Below, piece after piece: positions 15,946 to 24,447 of a DNA stretch of 64,000 nucleotides. The position numbers and the translations under genes were made by a program. The notes under the pieces are model-generated. The model was given only the letters and a program-made list of their open reading frames with translations, was not told the DNA's origin and ran no database searches. Numbering within the stretch: position 1 is the first letter of the stretch; the number at the start of each line of letters is the position of its first letter. Source of the DNA: Sphingomonas sp. LM7 (GTDB taxonomy: Bacteria; Pseudomonadota; Alphaproteobacteria; Sphingomonadales; Sphingomonadaceae); contig NZ_CP019511.1 in assembly GCF_002002925.1 (NCBI RefSeq), positions 2,170,001 to 2,234,000 of the forward strand, in the 5' to 3' direction.

Positions 15946-16018
15946 CGTTCGTTTCGAGCGTAGTCGAGAAACGTTGGCTGGGCGCGTGGCCGCTTCTCGA
16001 CTTCGCTCGAAGCGAACG
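15946..16018. repeat. Palindromic repeat after thrS
   Basis: Arms cgttcgtttcgagcgtagtc (then gagaaacg) and gcttctcgacttcgctcgaa (then gcgaacg) are near-perfect complements around a 20-nt loop. This is a second dispersed palindrome type (TTCGAGC-TAGTCGAGAA), related to but distinct from the one at 11771. Confidence 0.75.
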
Positions 16019-16042
16019 GGGGGTGGTGCATACACCTGTAAT

Positions 16043-16067
16043 CCCCCCTCCCTGAAAGGGAGGGGGG
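16043..16067. terminator. 11-bp palindromic hairpin between thrS and porin
   Basis: cccccctccct, gaa loop, agggagggggg: a perfect stem between convergent genes. There is no long T-run on either side, so it may serve as a two-way terminator or simply be another copy of the CCCTCCCT palindrome family. Confidence 0.5.
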
Positions 16068-16074
16068 TTGGAGG

Positions 16075-16914
16075 TCAGAACGCAGCGCTCAGCGAGAACA
16101 CGACCTGGCTGCCCGAAATGCTCGACCCGTCCTTGGTCGACGAGAAATTGGGCAGCAGATACGCCGCATCGGCATTGCTGATGTCAGTGTCGGTATAGGC
16201 GACACCCAGCACCAGCGGCGTGCCCGCGATCGCGAGATCGGCGCCGAGCATCCAGTCCCAATATTTGCCGGTCGGCGCGATGCTTGTGCCGTTCGGGCCC
16301 AGCCCCGCATTGCCGTCCGAATAGCCGAGATGGCCCTTCAGCGTCACCGGCGTGTTGGGGATGGCCGAGCTGATGTCGCCCCAGAGGTAGAGATTGTCTT
16401 CCTTGTCGCCCGGATCGTTATACACGCCTGCGACAGCGTCAGCGCCGCTGAGATACCATTTGCCCAGCGCTTCCTGCGCCGGGGCATAGGCCACGCCCGC
16501 GAGCAGGCTGACCGGGCCCGCCGTGCCGCTCAGCTTGACGTACGGCTCGGCGAAATCGGTGATGTCTGCGCCGCCCGGATACATGTACCAGGTCACGCCG
16601 ACGTCGAGCGTGCCGCCGCCGACCGGGAACTTGAAGCCGCCATAGATGTCGAGCTCTGTGTTCGAGCCGCCGAACGTGCCCCAGCCGGCGAGGTTCGACC
16701 CCCAGGTGCCGACATAGAAGCCGCTCTCATGACTGATCGAGACGCCGCCCTGCACCGCAAGCTCCTCGTCGGTCTGCGAGACGCCGCGGAAGCGATAGTC
16801 GGAGACGAGCGCGACGCTGCCGGAGACGGTGATCGCCTTGGGCGGCTCCTCGTCCTGCGCGAAGGCAGGCATGGCCGAGCAAAGCAGGATAGCAAGCGCA
16901 ATAGGTGTTTTCAT
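16075..16914 (-). CDS. TorF-family putative outer-membrane porin
   Basis: 279 residues with a Sec signal (MKTPIALAILLCSAMPAFAQ). The mature start GSVALVSDYRFRGVSQT and HESGFYVGTWGSN are the hallmark repeats of the TIGR02001/TorF family. Alternating hydrophobic beta-strands continue to a C-terminal Phe (VFSLSAAF), as in outer-membrane barrels. Substrate unknown. AAGGGGGAG precedes the ATG. It stands alone, convergent with thrS and divergent from the GNAT gene. Confidence 0.85.
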   Translation of the reverse strand: MKTPIALAILLCSAMPAFAQDEEPPKAITVSGSVALVSDYRFRGVSQTDEELAVQGGVSISHESGFYVGTWGSNLAGWGTFGGSNTELDIYGGFKFPVGGGTLDVGVTWYMYPGGADITDFAEPYVKLSGTAGPVSLLAGVAYAPAQEALGKWYLSGADAVAGVYNDPGDKEDNLYLWGDISSAIPNTPVTLKGHLGYSDGNAGLGPNGTSIAPTGKYWDWMLGADLAIAGTPLVLGVAYTDTDISNADAAYLLPNFSSTKDGSSISGSQVVFSLSAAF

Positions 16915-17063
16915 GGGACTCCCCCTTATAGGTGGCGGTCCCCTGCGGGCCGGTCAGGCTGCCTCTGATCGGGCAGGCTCTGGTTCCAGCGAGTTGAAGG
17001 CTATCGAACAAAATCCTGCCCGTGTGTAAAGAAGTGTTGCTGCGATGCAGCAAGGAGAAAGTG

Positions 17064-17504
17064 ATGCAAATCCGCAACGGTCGGCCCGAGGACGTGCCCC
17101 GCGCGCTGGAGATTTGGCGCGCTGCGGTAGACGCGACGCACGGCTTCCTGACGCCCGCGGACCGCGCCGAGATCGACGCGATGGTGGCACAGGACTTCCT
17201 GCCCAACGCCGAACTCCGGCTGGCCGTGGACGACGCCGATCGGGTGCAGGGGTTTCTGGTGATGGACGGCGAGATGATCGACGCACTGTTCGTCGATCCC
17301 GCGGTGCATGGCCGCGGCGTCGGCACTGCGCTGCTGAACTACGCCCTGAAGCTCGCGCCGAACGCGATCGTCGACGCCAGCGAACAGGCGACCAACGCCC
17401 TGCCGTTCTACGAGGCCCGCGGCTTCGTGCGCACCGGCCGTTCGGAGACCGACCCCCAGGGCCGCCCGTATCCGCTCGTCCATCTGCGGCATCCCGGACG
17501 CTGA
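17064..17504 (+). CDS. GNAT-family N-acetyltransferase
   Basis: 146 residues. Opens IRNGRPEDVPRALEIWRAAV. Acetyl-CoA motif A is DALFVDPAVHGRGVGTALL (about 75-93), followed by EQATNALPFYEARGFVRTGR, typical of YjaB-like members. Substrate unknown; small GNATs of this kind acetylate amines or protein N-termini. AAGGAG lies 7 nt before ATG 17064, and a longer frame from 17022 has no ribosome site. It ends 171 bp before the infC start. Its strand and position suggest it may share no message with infC, but no terminator is seen between. Confidence 0.88.
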   Translation: MQIRNGRPEDVPRALEIWRAAVDATHGFLTPADRAEIDAMVAQDFLPNAELRLAVDDADRVQGFLVMDGEMIDALFVDPAVHGRGVGTALLNYALKLAPNAIVDASEQATNALPFYEARGFVRTGRSETDPQGRPYPLVHLRHPGR

Positions 17505-17675
17505 ATCCTCCCGCGCTTGCGCAAAGCACGCCGCATCCCGATATGCATCACTGTGGCGCCCGGGCATCGGCGCGCCACAAAACGGCAGTTCGCGCGTTCT
17601 TCCCCTGTTCGGAATGGCGCGCGCGCGCTATTCTGCCGCAGCAATCGTGTATCAACAGCAACAGGAGCAGTCCTT

Positions 17676-18221
17676 ATACGTCCTCCCCAATCCCGGCGCC
17701 CCCTGGCACCGCCGCCGATGAACGGCCCGCGTTTCAATGAATTCATTCAGTCGGCCAAGGTCCGGGTGATCGACCATGAGGGCGAGAATCTCGGCGTGAT
17801 GTTCACGCGCGAGGCGATGGAGCAGGCGCGCGAGGTCGGCCTCGACCTCGTCGAAGTGTCGCCCAACGCCGATCCGCCCGTCGCCAAGTTCCTCGACGTC
17901 GGCAAGTTCAAATACGAGGCCCAGAAAAAGGCCAACCAGGCGCGGAAGACCCAGAAGACGCAGGAGATCAAGGAGATCAAGATGCGTCCGAACATCGACG
18001 ATCATGATTATGATACGAAGATGAAGGCGATCCACAAGTTCCTGGGCGAAGGCGACAAGGTGAAGATCACCCTGCGTTTCCGCGGCCGCGAGCTTTCGCA
18101 CGGCCAGCTCGGCATGATCCTGCTCAAGCGCGTGCAGGACGATACGGCGGAAATCGCCAAGATCGAGAGCTATCCGCGCATGGAAGGCCGTCAGATGCTG
18201 ATGGTCATCTCGCCCAAGTGA
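17676..18221 (+). CDS. infC: Translation initiation factor IF-3, apparent AUA start
   Basis: 181 residues when read from ATA 17676, matching IF-3's usual 180. N-domain [27 protein letters not shown] and [19 protein letters not shown]; Lys-rich linker; C-domain [17 protein letters not shown] and [16 protein letters not shown]-3 binds the 30S subunit and rejects non-canonical start codons. AGGAG (17663-17667) sits 8 nt before ATA, and codons after it encode the conserved Arg/Pro tail [14 protein letters not shown]. The first in-frame ATG (17718) has no ribosome site and would remove that tail. E. coli infC uses AUU for autorepression; an AUA here would work the same way. The stop overlaps the next ATG by 1 nt. 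Confidence 0.93.
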   Translation: MRPPQSRRPLAPPPMNGPRFNEFIQSAKVRVIDHEGENLGVMFTREAMEQAREVGLDLVEVSPNADPPVAKFLDVGKFKYEAQKKANQARKTQKTQEIKEIKMRPNIDDHDYDTKMKAIHKFLGEGDKVKITLRFRGRELSHGQLGMILLKRVQDDTAEIAKIESYPRMEGRQMLMVISPK

Positions 18222-19087
18222 TGCGTGCGCGAGGGCTGCCGATTGCGGCCCTCGCCGCCCTCCTGCTGCCGGTCGCCGCCAACGCGCAGACCGCAGCTTC
18301 TTCCAGCACTTCCCAGGTCGATGCGCCGCTCGCGGTGCCTGCCGGCTATGCCAAGGTCTGGGCCGACGAGTTCGACCGGCCCGGCGCGCCCGATCCGAAG
18401 AAATGGGCATACGACACCAGCCGCAACAAGGACGGCTGGTATAACGACGAGCTCCAATATTACGCCGCCGATCGCCCGGAAAATGTCCGGGTCGAGAACG
18501 GCAGGCTCGTCCTCGAAGCGCGCAAGGAGCGGCTGTCGGACAAGCCCGATTTCGGCGGTCAGAACTATGCCTCGGGCAAGCTGGTCACCAAGGGGTTGGC
18601 CGAGTGGAAATACGGCTTCCTCGAAGTCCGGGCGAAGCTGCCGTGCGGGCGCGGCATCTGGCCGGCGATCTGGATGCTCGCCGCCGACGGCAGCGCCGGC
18701 TGGCCCGCGATGGGCGAGATCGACATCATGGAGCATGTCGGCTGGGACCCCGGCCGCGTCCACGGCACGATCCATACCAAGGCCTATAACCACGTCGCAA
18801 AGACCCAGAAGGGTGCCAACGCGATGGTCCCCGACGCCTGCACTGCGTTCCACACCTACCAGCTCGACTGGAATGAGGACCGCGTGCTGATCGGCATCGA
18901 CGGCCGCGCCCACATGCGCTTCGACAACGACAAGAAGGGCGATCCCGCAACCTGGCCCTTTGCCACCCCGGAATATCTGATCCTCAACGTCGCGGTCGGC
19001 GGCTGGGGCGGACAGAAAGGGATCGATCCCGCCGCGTTCCCGGCAGCGATGGAAGTGGATTATGTGCGGGTTTGGCAGCGGCGCTAA
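18221..19087 (+). CDS. Glycoside hydrolase family 16 (endo-beta-glucanase-like)
   Basis: 288 residues with a Sec signal ending at NAQT (about residue 24). Catalytic GEIDIMEHVG (about 165-174) holds the nucleophile and acid/base Glu of the ExDxxE motif. Other family marks are WADEFDRPGAPDPKKWAYD, NDELQYYAADRPENV, IWPAIWMLAADG, VHGTIHT and LILNVAVGGWGG. GH16 of this form (laminarinase type) cuts beta-1,3- or mixed-link glucans outside the cytoplasm. The ATG overlaps the infC stop (TGATG), so translation may be coupled to IF-3, an odd pairing. No separate promoter is evident. Confidence 0.92.
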   Translation: MRARGLPIAALAALLLPVAANAQTAASSSTSQVDAPLAVPAGYAKVWADEFDRPGAPDPKKWAYDTSRNKDGWYNDELQYYAADRPENVRVENGRLVLEARKERLSDKPDFGGQNYASGKLVTKGLAEWKYGFLEVRAKLPCGRGIWPAIWMLAADGSAGWPAMGEIDIMEHVGWDPGRVHGTIHTKAYNHVAKTQKGANAMVPDACTAFHTYQLDWNEDRVLIGIDGRAHMRFDNDKKGDPATWPFATPEYLILNVAVGGWGGQKGIDPAAFPAAMEVDYVRVWQRR

Positions 19088-19109
19088 TCGGCACCCCAGA
19101 ACAAAGTCG

Positions 19110-19394
19110 TAGATCGCGAGCGCCATGCGCTACCCGCCTCAGTTTGACTGTATGTCGTTCCGCAATCACACGATAGATTAGCAGTTAGTCGCGACGTGTC
19201 AGAATGCGATAGTCCTCTCCCAACGCCTCGTTGATATGTCCCATATAGGGGTAATCAGCAGCCTTGGCGAAAACTGCGGTAAGCGCGGCCACCAGGCGAT
19301 CGGCAGCCGCACGATCCTCGGCTGCGACGTGCTTCCAAATCTCCCATAAGTCGTCGTTGGCGCGCTCGTTCCACTCGAGCCGCCATCGCTTCAC
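19110..19394 (-). pseudogene. ParE/RelE-type toxin, broken by a nonsense codon
   Basis: Starts GTG 19394 overlapping the antitoxin stop (GTGA). Reads VKRWRLEWNERANDDLWEIW ... YPYMGHINEALGEDYRILTRRD then TAA (19185-19187). Past that stop the same frame continues LLIYRVIAERHTVKLRRVAH then GARDL, which is exactly the expected ParE C-terminus (RRDYLLIYRV... HGARDL). Restoring one Tyr codon gives about 95 residues, the family norm. The stop-truncated product (69 aa) lacks the C-terminal strands, so it is probably inactive. Confidence 0.85.
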
Positions 19395-19660
19395 GCTTCG
19401 TGGGCCTCCGCCGCTCGGCGATGAATGTCGGCCAGTATCGCCTCCGTGCCGGGCCAAGGCAGGCTAGGGCTCGCCTCCCCTTCGGCGATCAAAGCGCGCA
19501 AACGATCAACCTCGCGCTGGGCAGCGTCGCGCCTCGCCTGCCAGCCGCGAAGCGCGTCGCGGACAACTTCCCGAAGTGGCATATTCGCCGCTGTCCACGG
19601 CGCCGCGAATCAACTCCGCCATTTCGCCATTTACCGCGACTTGAGCTTTTCGATTCTCAT
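19391..19660 (-). pseudogene. ParD-type antitoxin, broken by two frameshifts
   Basis: ATG 19660 opens MRIEKLK and meets TAA at 19633-19631. Shifting frame near 19640 recovers VAVNGEMAELIRGAVDSGEY then AT, a ribbon-helix-helix domain. Shifting back near 19585 recovers EVVRDALRGWQARRDAAQRE and the rest to the stop at 19391. First and last parts are in the same frame, so the two indels compensate in length but leave a stop between. A remnant starting at 19582 (63 aa) could still be made, but it lacks the DNA-binding strand. Confidence 0.82.
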
Positions 19661-19748
19661 CCGTGGCTCCTTAGGTCTGCACGTTACATCACGCTGCGCC
19701 TCACCTCCAACGCGCTCATTTGACAAGCGGCTCCCGGTGGCAGCGGCG

Positions 19749-19976
19749 TCAGTCGCCCCCGTCGCACCCGCCATCACCGGCGTCATGGCAATTCCCCGCC
19801 CCAAAACTGGCGTGCGACACCATATTCTCGCCACCCGCGGCCGCGCCGACGCTATCTCGCTCGAAGCGAGGTTCGCTCTTGGGATGCCGGACGCGAGAGG
19901 GGTCGATGATCGCGCGCGCAACCAACCACGCGATCCACGCGAATGGCGCGAAGATGAGGTAATTCGCCCAGGTCAT
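19749..19976 (-). CDS. Small membrane protein overlapping VOC gene
   Basis: 75 codons. ATG 19976 overlaps the stop of the VOC gene as ATGA, which argues for coupled translation. One transmembrane helix is clear (NYLIFAPFAWIAWLVARAII, residues 4-23), followed by a basic segment (DPSRVRHPKSEPRFERD) and a Gly/Ala/Asp-rich tail of low complexity with no recognisable fold. The tail suggests the true stop was lost by a frame change, extending the protein. Function unknown. Confidence 0.5.
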   Translation of the reverse strand: MTWANYLIFAPFAWIAWLVARAIIDPSRVRHPKSEPRFERDSVGAAAGGENMVSHASFGAGNCHDAGDGGCDGGD

Positions 19977-20353
19977 GCCGGCGGCTCCCACAATTCGATC
20001 GGATTGCCCTCGGGATCATGGATCCGCGCGAAGCGTCCCGTTTCGGGGGTGTCCCATTCGTCCTTGGTGGTGATCTCGATGCCCAGCGCGTTGAGCTGGT
20101 CGAGCAGGCTGTCGAGGTCGCGGACGCGGAAGTTGAGCATGACCTGCTTGTCCGCGGCGAAATAATCGGTGCTCGCCTTGAACGGCGCAAACACCACGGG
20201 GCCGGGTTCAGGATACCAGAACCAGTCGCTCGACTGCCCGTTTGCGTCCTTGCCGCAGCCGCCGCCGACGCCCAGCGTATCGCGATACCAGGCCGTCATC
20301 GCTTCCGGGTCCTGCGCGCGGAAGAAGAAACCGCCAAATCCGATCACCGGCAT
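19973..20353 (-). CDS. VOC-family (glyoxalase-like) protein
   Basis: 126 residues, one vicinal-oxygen-chelate module pair: GFGGFFFRAQDPEAMTAWYR (first beta-alpha-beta), MLNFRVRDLDSLLDQL, and the C-terminal metal-ligand region ARIHDPEGNPIELWEPPA with the conserved Glu. Members bind a divalent metal and include glyoxalases, dioxygenases and resistance proteins; which activity applies is not visible. AGGGG lies 8 nt before ATG 20353; a longer frame from 20371 is unlikely. It is 14 nt downstream of glnD on the same strand and overlaps the small membrane protein gene. Confidence 0.85.
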   Translation of the reverse strand: MPVIGFGGFFFRAQDPEAMTAWYRDTLGVGGGCGKDANGQSSDWFWYPEPGPVVFAPFKASTDYFAADKQVMLNFRVRDLDSLLDQLNALGIEITTKDEWDTPETGRFARIHDPEGNPIELWEPPA

Positions 20354-20367
20354 GCATATCCCCTTAG

Positions 20368-23115
20368 TCACGCGGCCTGGGCAATATCCTGTCCGGAGGC
20401 CGCTTCGAGAAGTCGCCGCTCGATCGTCTTCAATCGTGCCGCACCTTCGATCTTATCACCGATCAGGTCGGTCAGGTAGAAGGTGTCCACCGCGCGCTCG
20501 CCATACGTCGCGACATGCGCCGAGTGGATCGTCACCTTCGACTGGAACAGCGCGAACGCCAGATGGCAGAGCAATGCCGGCCGGTCGCGCGCATTGACTT
20601 CGATCACGGTGAAGCGGTTCGACGCCTTGTTGTCGATCAGCACATTGGGCTCGATCGCGAATGCATCGGCGCGCGGGCGCGACAGCGGCCGGGTCTTGAG
20701 CCGCTCCTGCAGCTTCGAGCGATTGGCGAGCGAATCGGTGATGCTCGCCTTGATCCGGTTGAGCCGCGCTTCCTCGTCGAACGGCCGGCCGAGCGGGTCC
20801 TGAACGAGGAAATTGTCGAGCGCCATGCCGTCGCGCGTGGTGTGGATGCGCGCGTCGATGATGTTGCCGCCGGCGACATGGATCGCCCCGGCAATGCGGT
20901 AGAAAAGCCCGGGATGGTCCGAGGCGTAGACCGTCACCAGCGTGGCGCCGCGCTCGGGATAGACCTGCGCCTCGATCGACAGCTGCGAATCGCCCGCTGC
21001 GTCGATCTGCCGCGCATTGCGTTCGAGCACGTCGAGCGGCTCGGCGATCCAATAGGGCTCGGTCAGCCGCTTCTTCAGCGCAGTCATCCGCGGCTCGGTC
21101 CAGCCGAGAATCGCAGTCAGATCCTCCTGCTTGGCGGCAACGCGCTCGCTGCGGCCCTTCTGCTTGTGGCCGAGCCGCAGCACTTCCTCGGCGGATTCGA
21201 ACAAATTGGTGAGCAGCTGGCGCTTCCAGCTGTTCCACACCCCGGGGCCGACTGCGCGGATATCGACGATCGTCAGGATCAGCAGCATGCGCAGCCGCTC
21301 GGGGCTCTGCACATGTCCGGCGAAGTCGAGGATCGTCTTGAAGTCCGACAAGTCGCGCTTGAATGCTGTCGCCGACATCAGCAGATGCCAGCGCACCAGC
21401 CACGCCACTGCCTCGGTCTCGGCGGGGCTCAGCCCGAGCCGCGGGCACAGTCGCTCGGCGACTTCGGCACCCAGCACCGAATGATCGCCGCCGCGGCCCT
21501 TGGCGATGTCGTGGAGCAGCACCGCCACGAACAGCGCGCGCCGCGACACGATCTGCTCGAAGATGCCGGTGGCGAGCGGATGATCTTCCTTGAGCTCGCC
21601 CTTCTCGATCCGGTTGAGCAGCCCGATTGCGCGGATCGAATGCTCGTCGACGGTATAGTGGTGGTACATGTCGAACTGCATCTGGGCGACGACGCGGCCG
21701 AAATCCGGAACGAACCGCCCGAACACCCCTGCTTCGTTCATCCAGCGCAACACCATCTCGGGCGTGCGCGGACTGGTCAGCACGTCGAGGAACAGCGCGT
21801 TGGCGCGCGGATCGTCGCGGACATCGTCGACCAGCCGCGCGTCGCGCGCCGCGGCACGCATTGCAGTCGGGTGGATCTCCAGGCCGTGGAGGTCGGCGAG
21901 CTGATAGAGCTCGACCAGCCGAACCGGGTCTTCGCGGAAGAACGTGTCGCGCGGGATCGCCAGCCGGCTGCGCTCCAGCGTAAATCCGTTGAGTTTGCGC
22001 GGACTCTTGAACAGCCGCGGGAAGCCGAAGCGCGATCCGCGCGCGGCGAACTTCTCGTCGAGATGCGCCAGGAACACCCCCGTCAGGTCGCCCACCACCT
22101 TCGCCTGAAGGAAGTAGAAGTGCATGAAGCGCTCGACCTTGGATTTGCCCGGCCGGTCGGCATAGCGCATCCGCTCGGCGATCTCGGGCTGGACGTCGAA
22201 GGTCAGCCGGTCCTCGGCGCGGCCGGTTAGCAAGTGGAGCTGCGAGCGCACCGCCCAGAGGAAATTCTCGGCACGGCGGAACTGGCGGTATTCATGCGCC
22301 GTGAGCAGCCCGGCCTCGACCAGTTCGGCCGGCTCGCGGACATTATAGGCGTATTTGCCGATCCAGAAGAGCGCGTGGAGATCGCGCAGCCCCCCCTTGC
22401 CTTCCTTGACGTTGGGCTCGACGACATAGCGGCTGTCGCCCATCCGCAGATGCCGGGAGTCGCGCTCGGCGAGCTTCTGGGCGATAAAATCGCGTGCGGT
22501 ATCGGCCTGGACCTCGGCCTTGAACCGCGCCGCGGCCTCGTCATAGAGCGCGACGTCGCCCCACACATAACGCGCTTCGAGCAACGCTGTGCGCACGGTG
22601 ATATCGGCCTTCGCCTGGCGGACCATGTCGTCGAGCGAGCGCGACGAATGCCCGACCTTCAGCTGCATGTCCCAAAGCGAATAGAGCATCGATTCGATAA
22701 CTTGCTCGCACCAGCCGGTAACCTTCCACGGGGTGAGGAAACCGATATCGATGTCCGAATGCGGCGCCATCTCGCCGCGGCCATAGCCGCCGACCGCGAT
22801 CAGCGTCAGCCGCTCCCCGGCGCTGGGATTATGGTTGGGATGCAGCCGCTCGGTAGTGAAGTCCCACAGCAATCGGAGCAGCTGGTCGATCAGGAACGCT
22901 CCCGCGGCTGCGGTCTCATGCCCGCGCGAGGGATGCTCGTTCAGCCGCCGGGCGATCTCCGCCTGCCCGCTATCGAGCGCCGCCTTGAGCTCGACAGTCG
23001 CCGCGCGCCGAAACTCCGCCGGGTCCTTCGCCTCGATCGCGGCGAGGCGTTCGGCAACGGCCCGCCGGTCGATCAGAGCGCGGCGGTTTGGGACGGAATC
23101 GAAGCGCGAAGACAT
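20368..23115 (-). CDS. glnD: Bifunctional PII uridylyltransferase/uridylyl-removing enzyme
   Basis: 915 residues, the usual length. The nucleotidyltransferase domain has GGYGRGEMAPHSDIDIGFL (about residues 109-127) with the two catalytic Asp. The PII-UT helical domain is followed by an HD domain (LLHDIAKGRGGDHS, middle third) for de-uridylylation. Two C-terminal ACT domains (ATLVTVYASDHPGLFYRIAG and VIEVNARDRPALLCHLAFAL) sense glutamine. The enzyme sets nitrogen status by modifying PII and so adenylyltransferase and NtrB. The start is placed at MSSRFDS; 15 upstream codons look non-coding. A VOC gene follows at 14 nt. Confidence 0.96.
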   Translation of the reverse strand: MSSRFDSVPNRRALIDRRAVAERLAAIEAKDPAEFRRAATVELKAALDSGQAEIARRLNEHPSRGHETAAAGAFLIDQLLRLLWDFTTERLHPNHNPSAGERLTLIAVGGYGRGEMAPHSDIDIGFLTPWKVTGWCEQVIESMLYSLWDMQLKVGHSSRSLDDMVRQAKADITVRTALLEARYVWGDVALYDEAAARFKAEVQADTARDFIAQKLAERDSRHLRMGDSRYVVEPNVKEGKGGLRDLHALFWIGKYAYNVREPAELVEAGLLTAHEYRQFRRAENFLWAVRSQLHLLTGRAEDRLTFDVQPEIAERMRYADRPGKSKVERFMHFYFLQAKVVGDLTGVFLAHLDEKFAARGSRFGFPRLFKSPRKLNGFTLERSRLAIPRDTFFREDPVRLVELYQLADLHGLEIHPTAMRAAARDARLVDDVRDDPRANALFLDVLTSPRTPEMVLRWMNEAGVFGRFVPDFGRVVAQMQFDMYHHYTVDEHSIRAIGLLNRIEKGELKEDHPLATGIFEQIVSRRALFVAVLLHDIAKGRGGDHSVLGAEVAERLCPRLGLSPAETEAVAWLVRWHLLMSATAFKRDLSDFKTILDFAGHVQSPERLRMLLILTIVDIRAVGPGVWNSWKRQLLTNLFESAEEVLRLGHKQKGRSERVAAKQEDLTAILGWTEPRMTALKKRLTEPYWIAEPLDVLERNARQIDAAGDSQLSIEAQVYPERGATLVTVYASDHPGLFYRIAGAIHVAGGNIIDARIHTTRDGMALDNFLVQDPLGRPFDEEARLNRIKASITDSLANRSKLQERLKTRPLSRPRADAFAIEPNVLIDNKASNRFTVIEVNARDRPALLCHLAFALFQSKVTIHSAHVATYGERAVDTFYLTDLIGDKIEGAARLKTIERRLLEAASGQDIAQAA

Positions 23116-23162
23116 GGAGTGGAGATAGGAGCTGGCGGCCTCGCCGTCACCTGCTCTCACGA

Positions 23163-23186
23163 CTCCCCCCCTTACAGGGAGGGGAA
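23163..23186. repeat. Short CCCTCCCT-type palindrome
   Basis: ctcccccccttacagggagg forms an imperfect stem between fpr and glnD. Same core as the palindromes at 12702, 16043, 26241, 62774 and 62902. Confidence 0.5.
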
Positions 23187-23196
23187 TTAGATCGGC

Positions 23197-24012
23197 TCAG
23201 CCGACGAAGGCGCGTTCTACGACGAAAGTCCCGGGCTTGGCGTTCGAGCCTTCCTCGAAGCCGTGGCGCTCGAGCATCGCCGAGAAGTCCTTGATCATCT
23301 CGCTGCTGCCGCACAGCATCACCCGGTCGGTCTCCGGGTTGAGCGCGCGATCGCCGGCGACCGGCGGGTGGAACAGCCAGCCATCCTCGATCAGCTGGCC
23401 GATCCGCCCGGTGGTGCGGAACGGCTCGCGGGTGACCGTGGGGATATAGTGGAACTGCAGCAGTGCCTGATCGGCGACCAGCGGATCGCCGGCGAGCTGC
23501 GCAGTGAGTTCGTCATGATAGGCAAGGTCGCTGACCCGGCGTGTGCTGTGGACGATGACGATCTGGCTGAACAGATCATAGATGTCGGGGTCGCGCGCGA
23601 TGCTGAGGAACGGCGCGAGGCCGGTGCCGGTCGAGAGCAGGAACAGCCGCTTGCCTGGGAGCAGCGCGTCGGACACCAACGTGCCGGTCGGCTTCTTGCC
23701 GAGATAGAGCTGGTCGCCTTCGCGGATCATCTGGAGACGCGAGGTGAGCGGACCGTCGGGCACCTTGATCGACAGGAATTCCAGCTCGTCCGACCAGGTC
23801 GGGCTGGCGATCGAATAGGCACGCATCAGCGGCTTGTTCTCGCCTTCGAGCCCGATCATCACGAATTCGCCCGAGCGGAAGCGGAAGCTTGCCGGGCGCT
23901 CGATCGCGAAGCTGAACAGATGCTCGTTCCAATGCCGCACCCAGCGCACCTGGCAGGTCTGGAAGGCGGCGTGCTCGGGAAGCAGCTGGGGCGGGCGGGC
24001 GTGCATGTTCAT
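23197..24012 (-). CDS. fpr: Ferredoxin--NADP reductase
   Basis: 271 residues. FAD site MRAYSIASPTW (RxYS, about 63-73), GPLTSRLQ, and the NADP site LLSTGTGLAPFLSIARDP (about 125-142). VMLCGSSEMIKDF is the nicotinamide-ribose loop, and the C-terminal FVVERAFVG is the alphaproteobacterial bacterial-type FPR tail that covers the flavin. It moves electrons between NADPH and ferredoxin or flavodoxin, for oxidative-stress repair or to feed ferredoxin-dependent enzymes. A [2Fe-2S] ferredoxin and a P450 occur elsewhere in the window. An unknown gene lies 36 nt upstream on the same strand. Confidence 0.93.
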   Translation of the reverse strand: MNMHARPPQLLPEHAAFQTCQVRWVRHWNEHLFSFAIERPASFRFRSGEFVMIGLEGENKPLMRAYSIASPTWSDELEFLSIKVPDGPLTSRLQMIREGDQLYLGKKPTGTLVSDALLPGKRLFLLSTGTGLAPFLSIARDPDIYDLFSQIVIVHSTRRVSDLAYHDELTAQLAGDPLVADQALLQFHYIPTVTREPFRTTGRIGQLIEDGWLFHPPVAGDRALNPETDRVMLCGSSEMIKDFSAMLERHGFEEGSNAKPGTFVVERAFVG

Positions 24013-24048
24013 GGGAAGAGACGATCCTGGGTCGTTGAATAGAAATGC

Positions 24049-24447
24049 TCAGGCGGCCAGGGCCTGGGCGATGCGCGTGGCGGCGAGTTGCAGCGTGCGC
24101 TGCGCTTCGGGCTTAACAAGGGCTTGGACGATATTCTGGACCACGGCCTGCTGCCCCTGCGCGGCGGCGGCGTGAAGCGCAAGCAACAATGCCTCGTCAT
24201 CGCCCAAGCTGGCACATGTCACCGGCCGGAACTGCAGCGCGCAGACCCCTTCGCGATCGAGCAGCATCATCGCAATGTTGAAGTCGGGCAGAATCGCGCC
24301 GAGTCGCCGCGCCGAAAGCGTGGGCCCGAGCGCCGCGCACGGGCAGCGTCCGCCGCGCATCGCCTCGACCCATTGGCGCATCGCCCAGACGAGCAACGCC
24401 TCGCCCGAGCCCAGTTCGCACACCGTTCGATCGAGGTATTGATACAC
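24049..24447 (-). CDS. Conserved-looking hypothetical protein upstream of fpr
   Basis: 132 residues from GTG 24447, with GAGGGG about 6 nt upstream. No signal peptide or membrane helix. The first part, GSGEALLVWAMRQWVEAMRG, is followed by a Cys pair (RCPCAALG), LPDFNIAMMLLDREG and an Ala/Leu/Gln-rich helical C-terminus. It precedes fpr by 36 nt and is probably co-transcribed with it. The two Cys and the neighbour suggest a redox or iron link, which is only inference. I do not recognise a family. Confidence 0.7.
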   Translation of the reverse strand: MYQYLDRTVCELGSGEALLVWAMRQWVEAMRGGRCPCAALGPTLSARRLGAILPDFNIAMMLLDREGVCALQFRPVTCASLGDDEALLLALHAAAAQGQQAVVQNIVQALVKPEAQRTLQLAATRIAQALAA

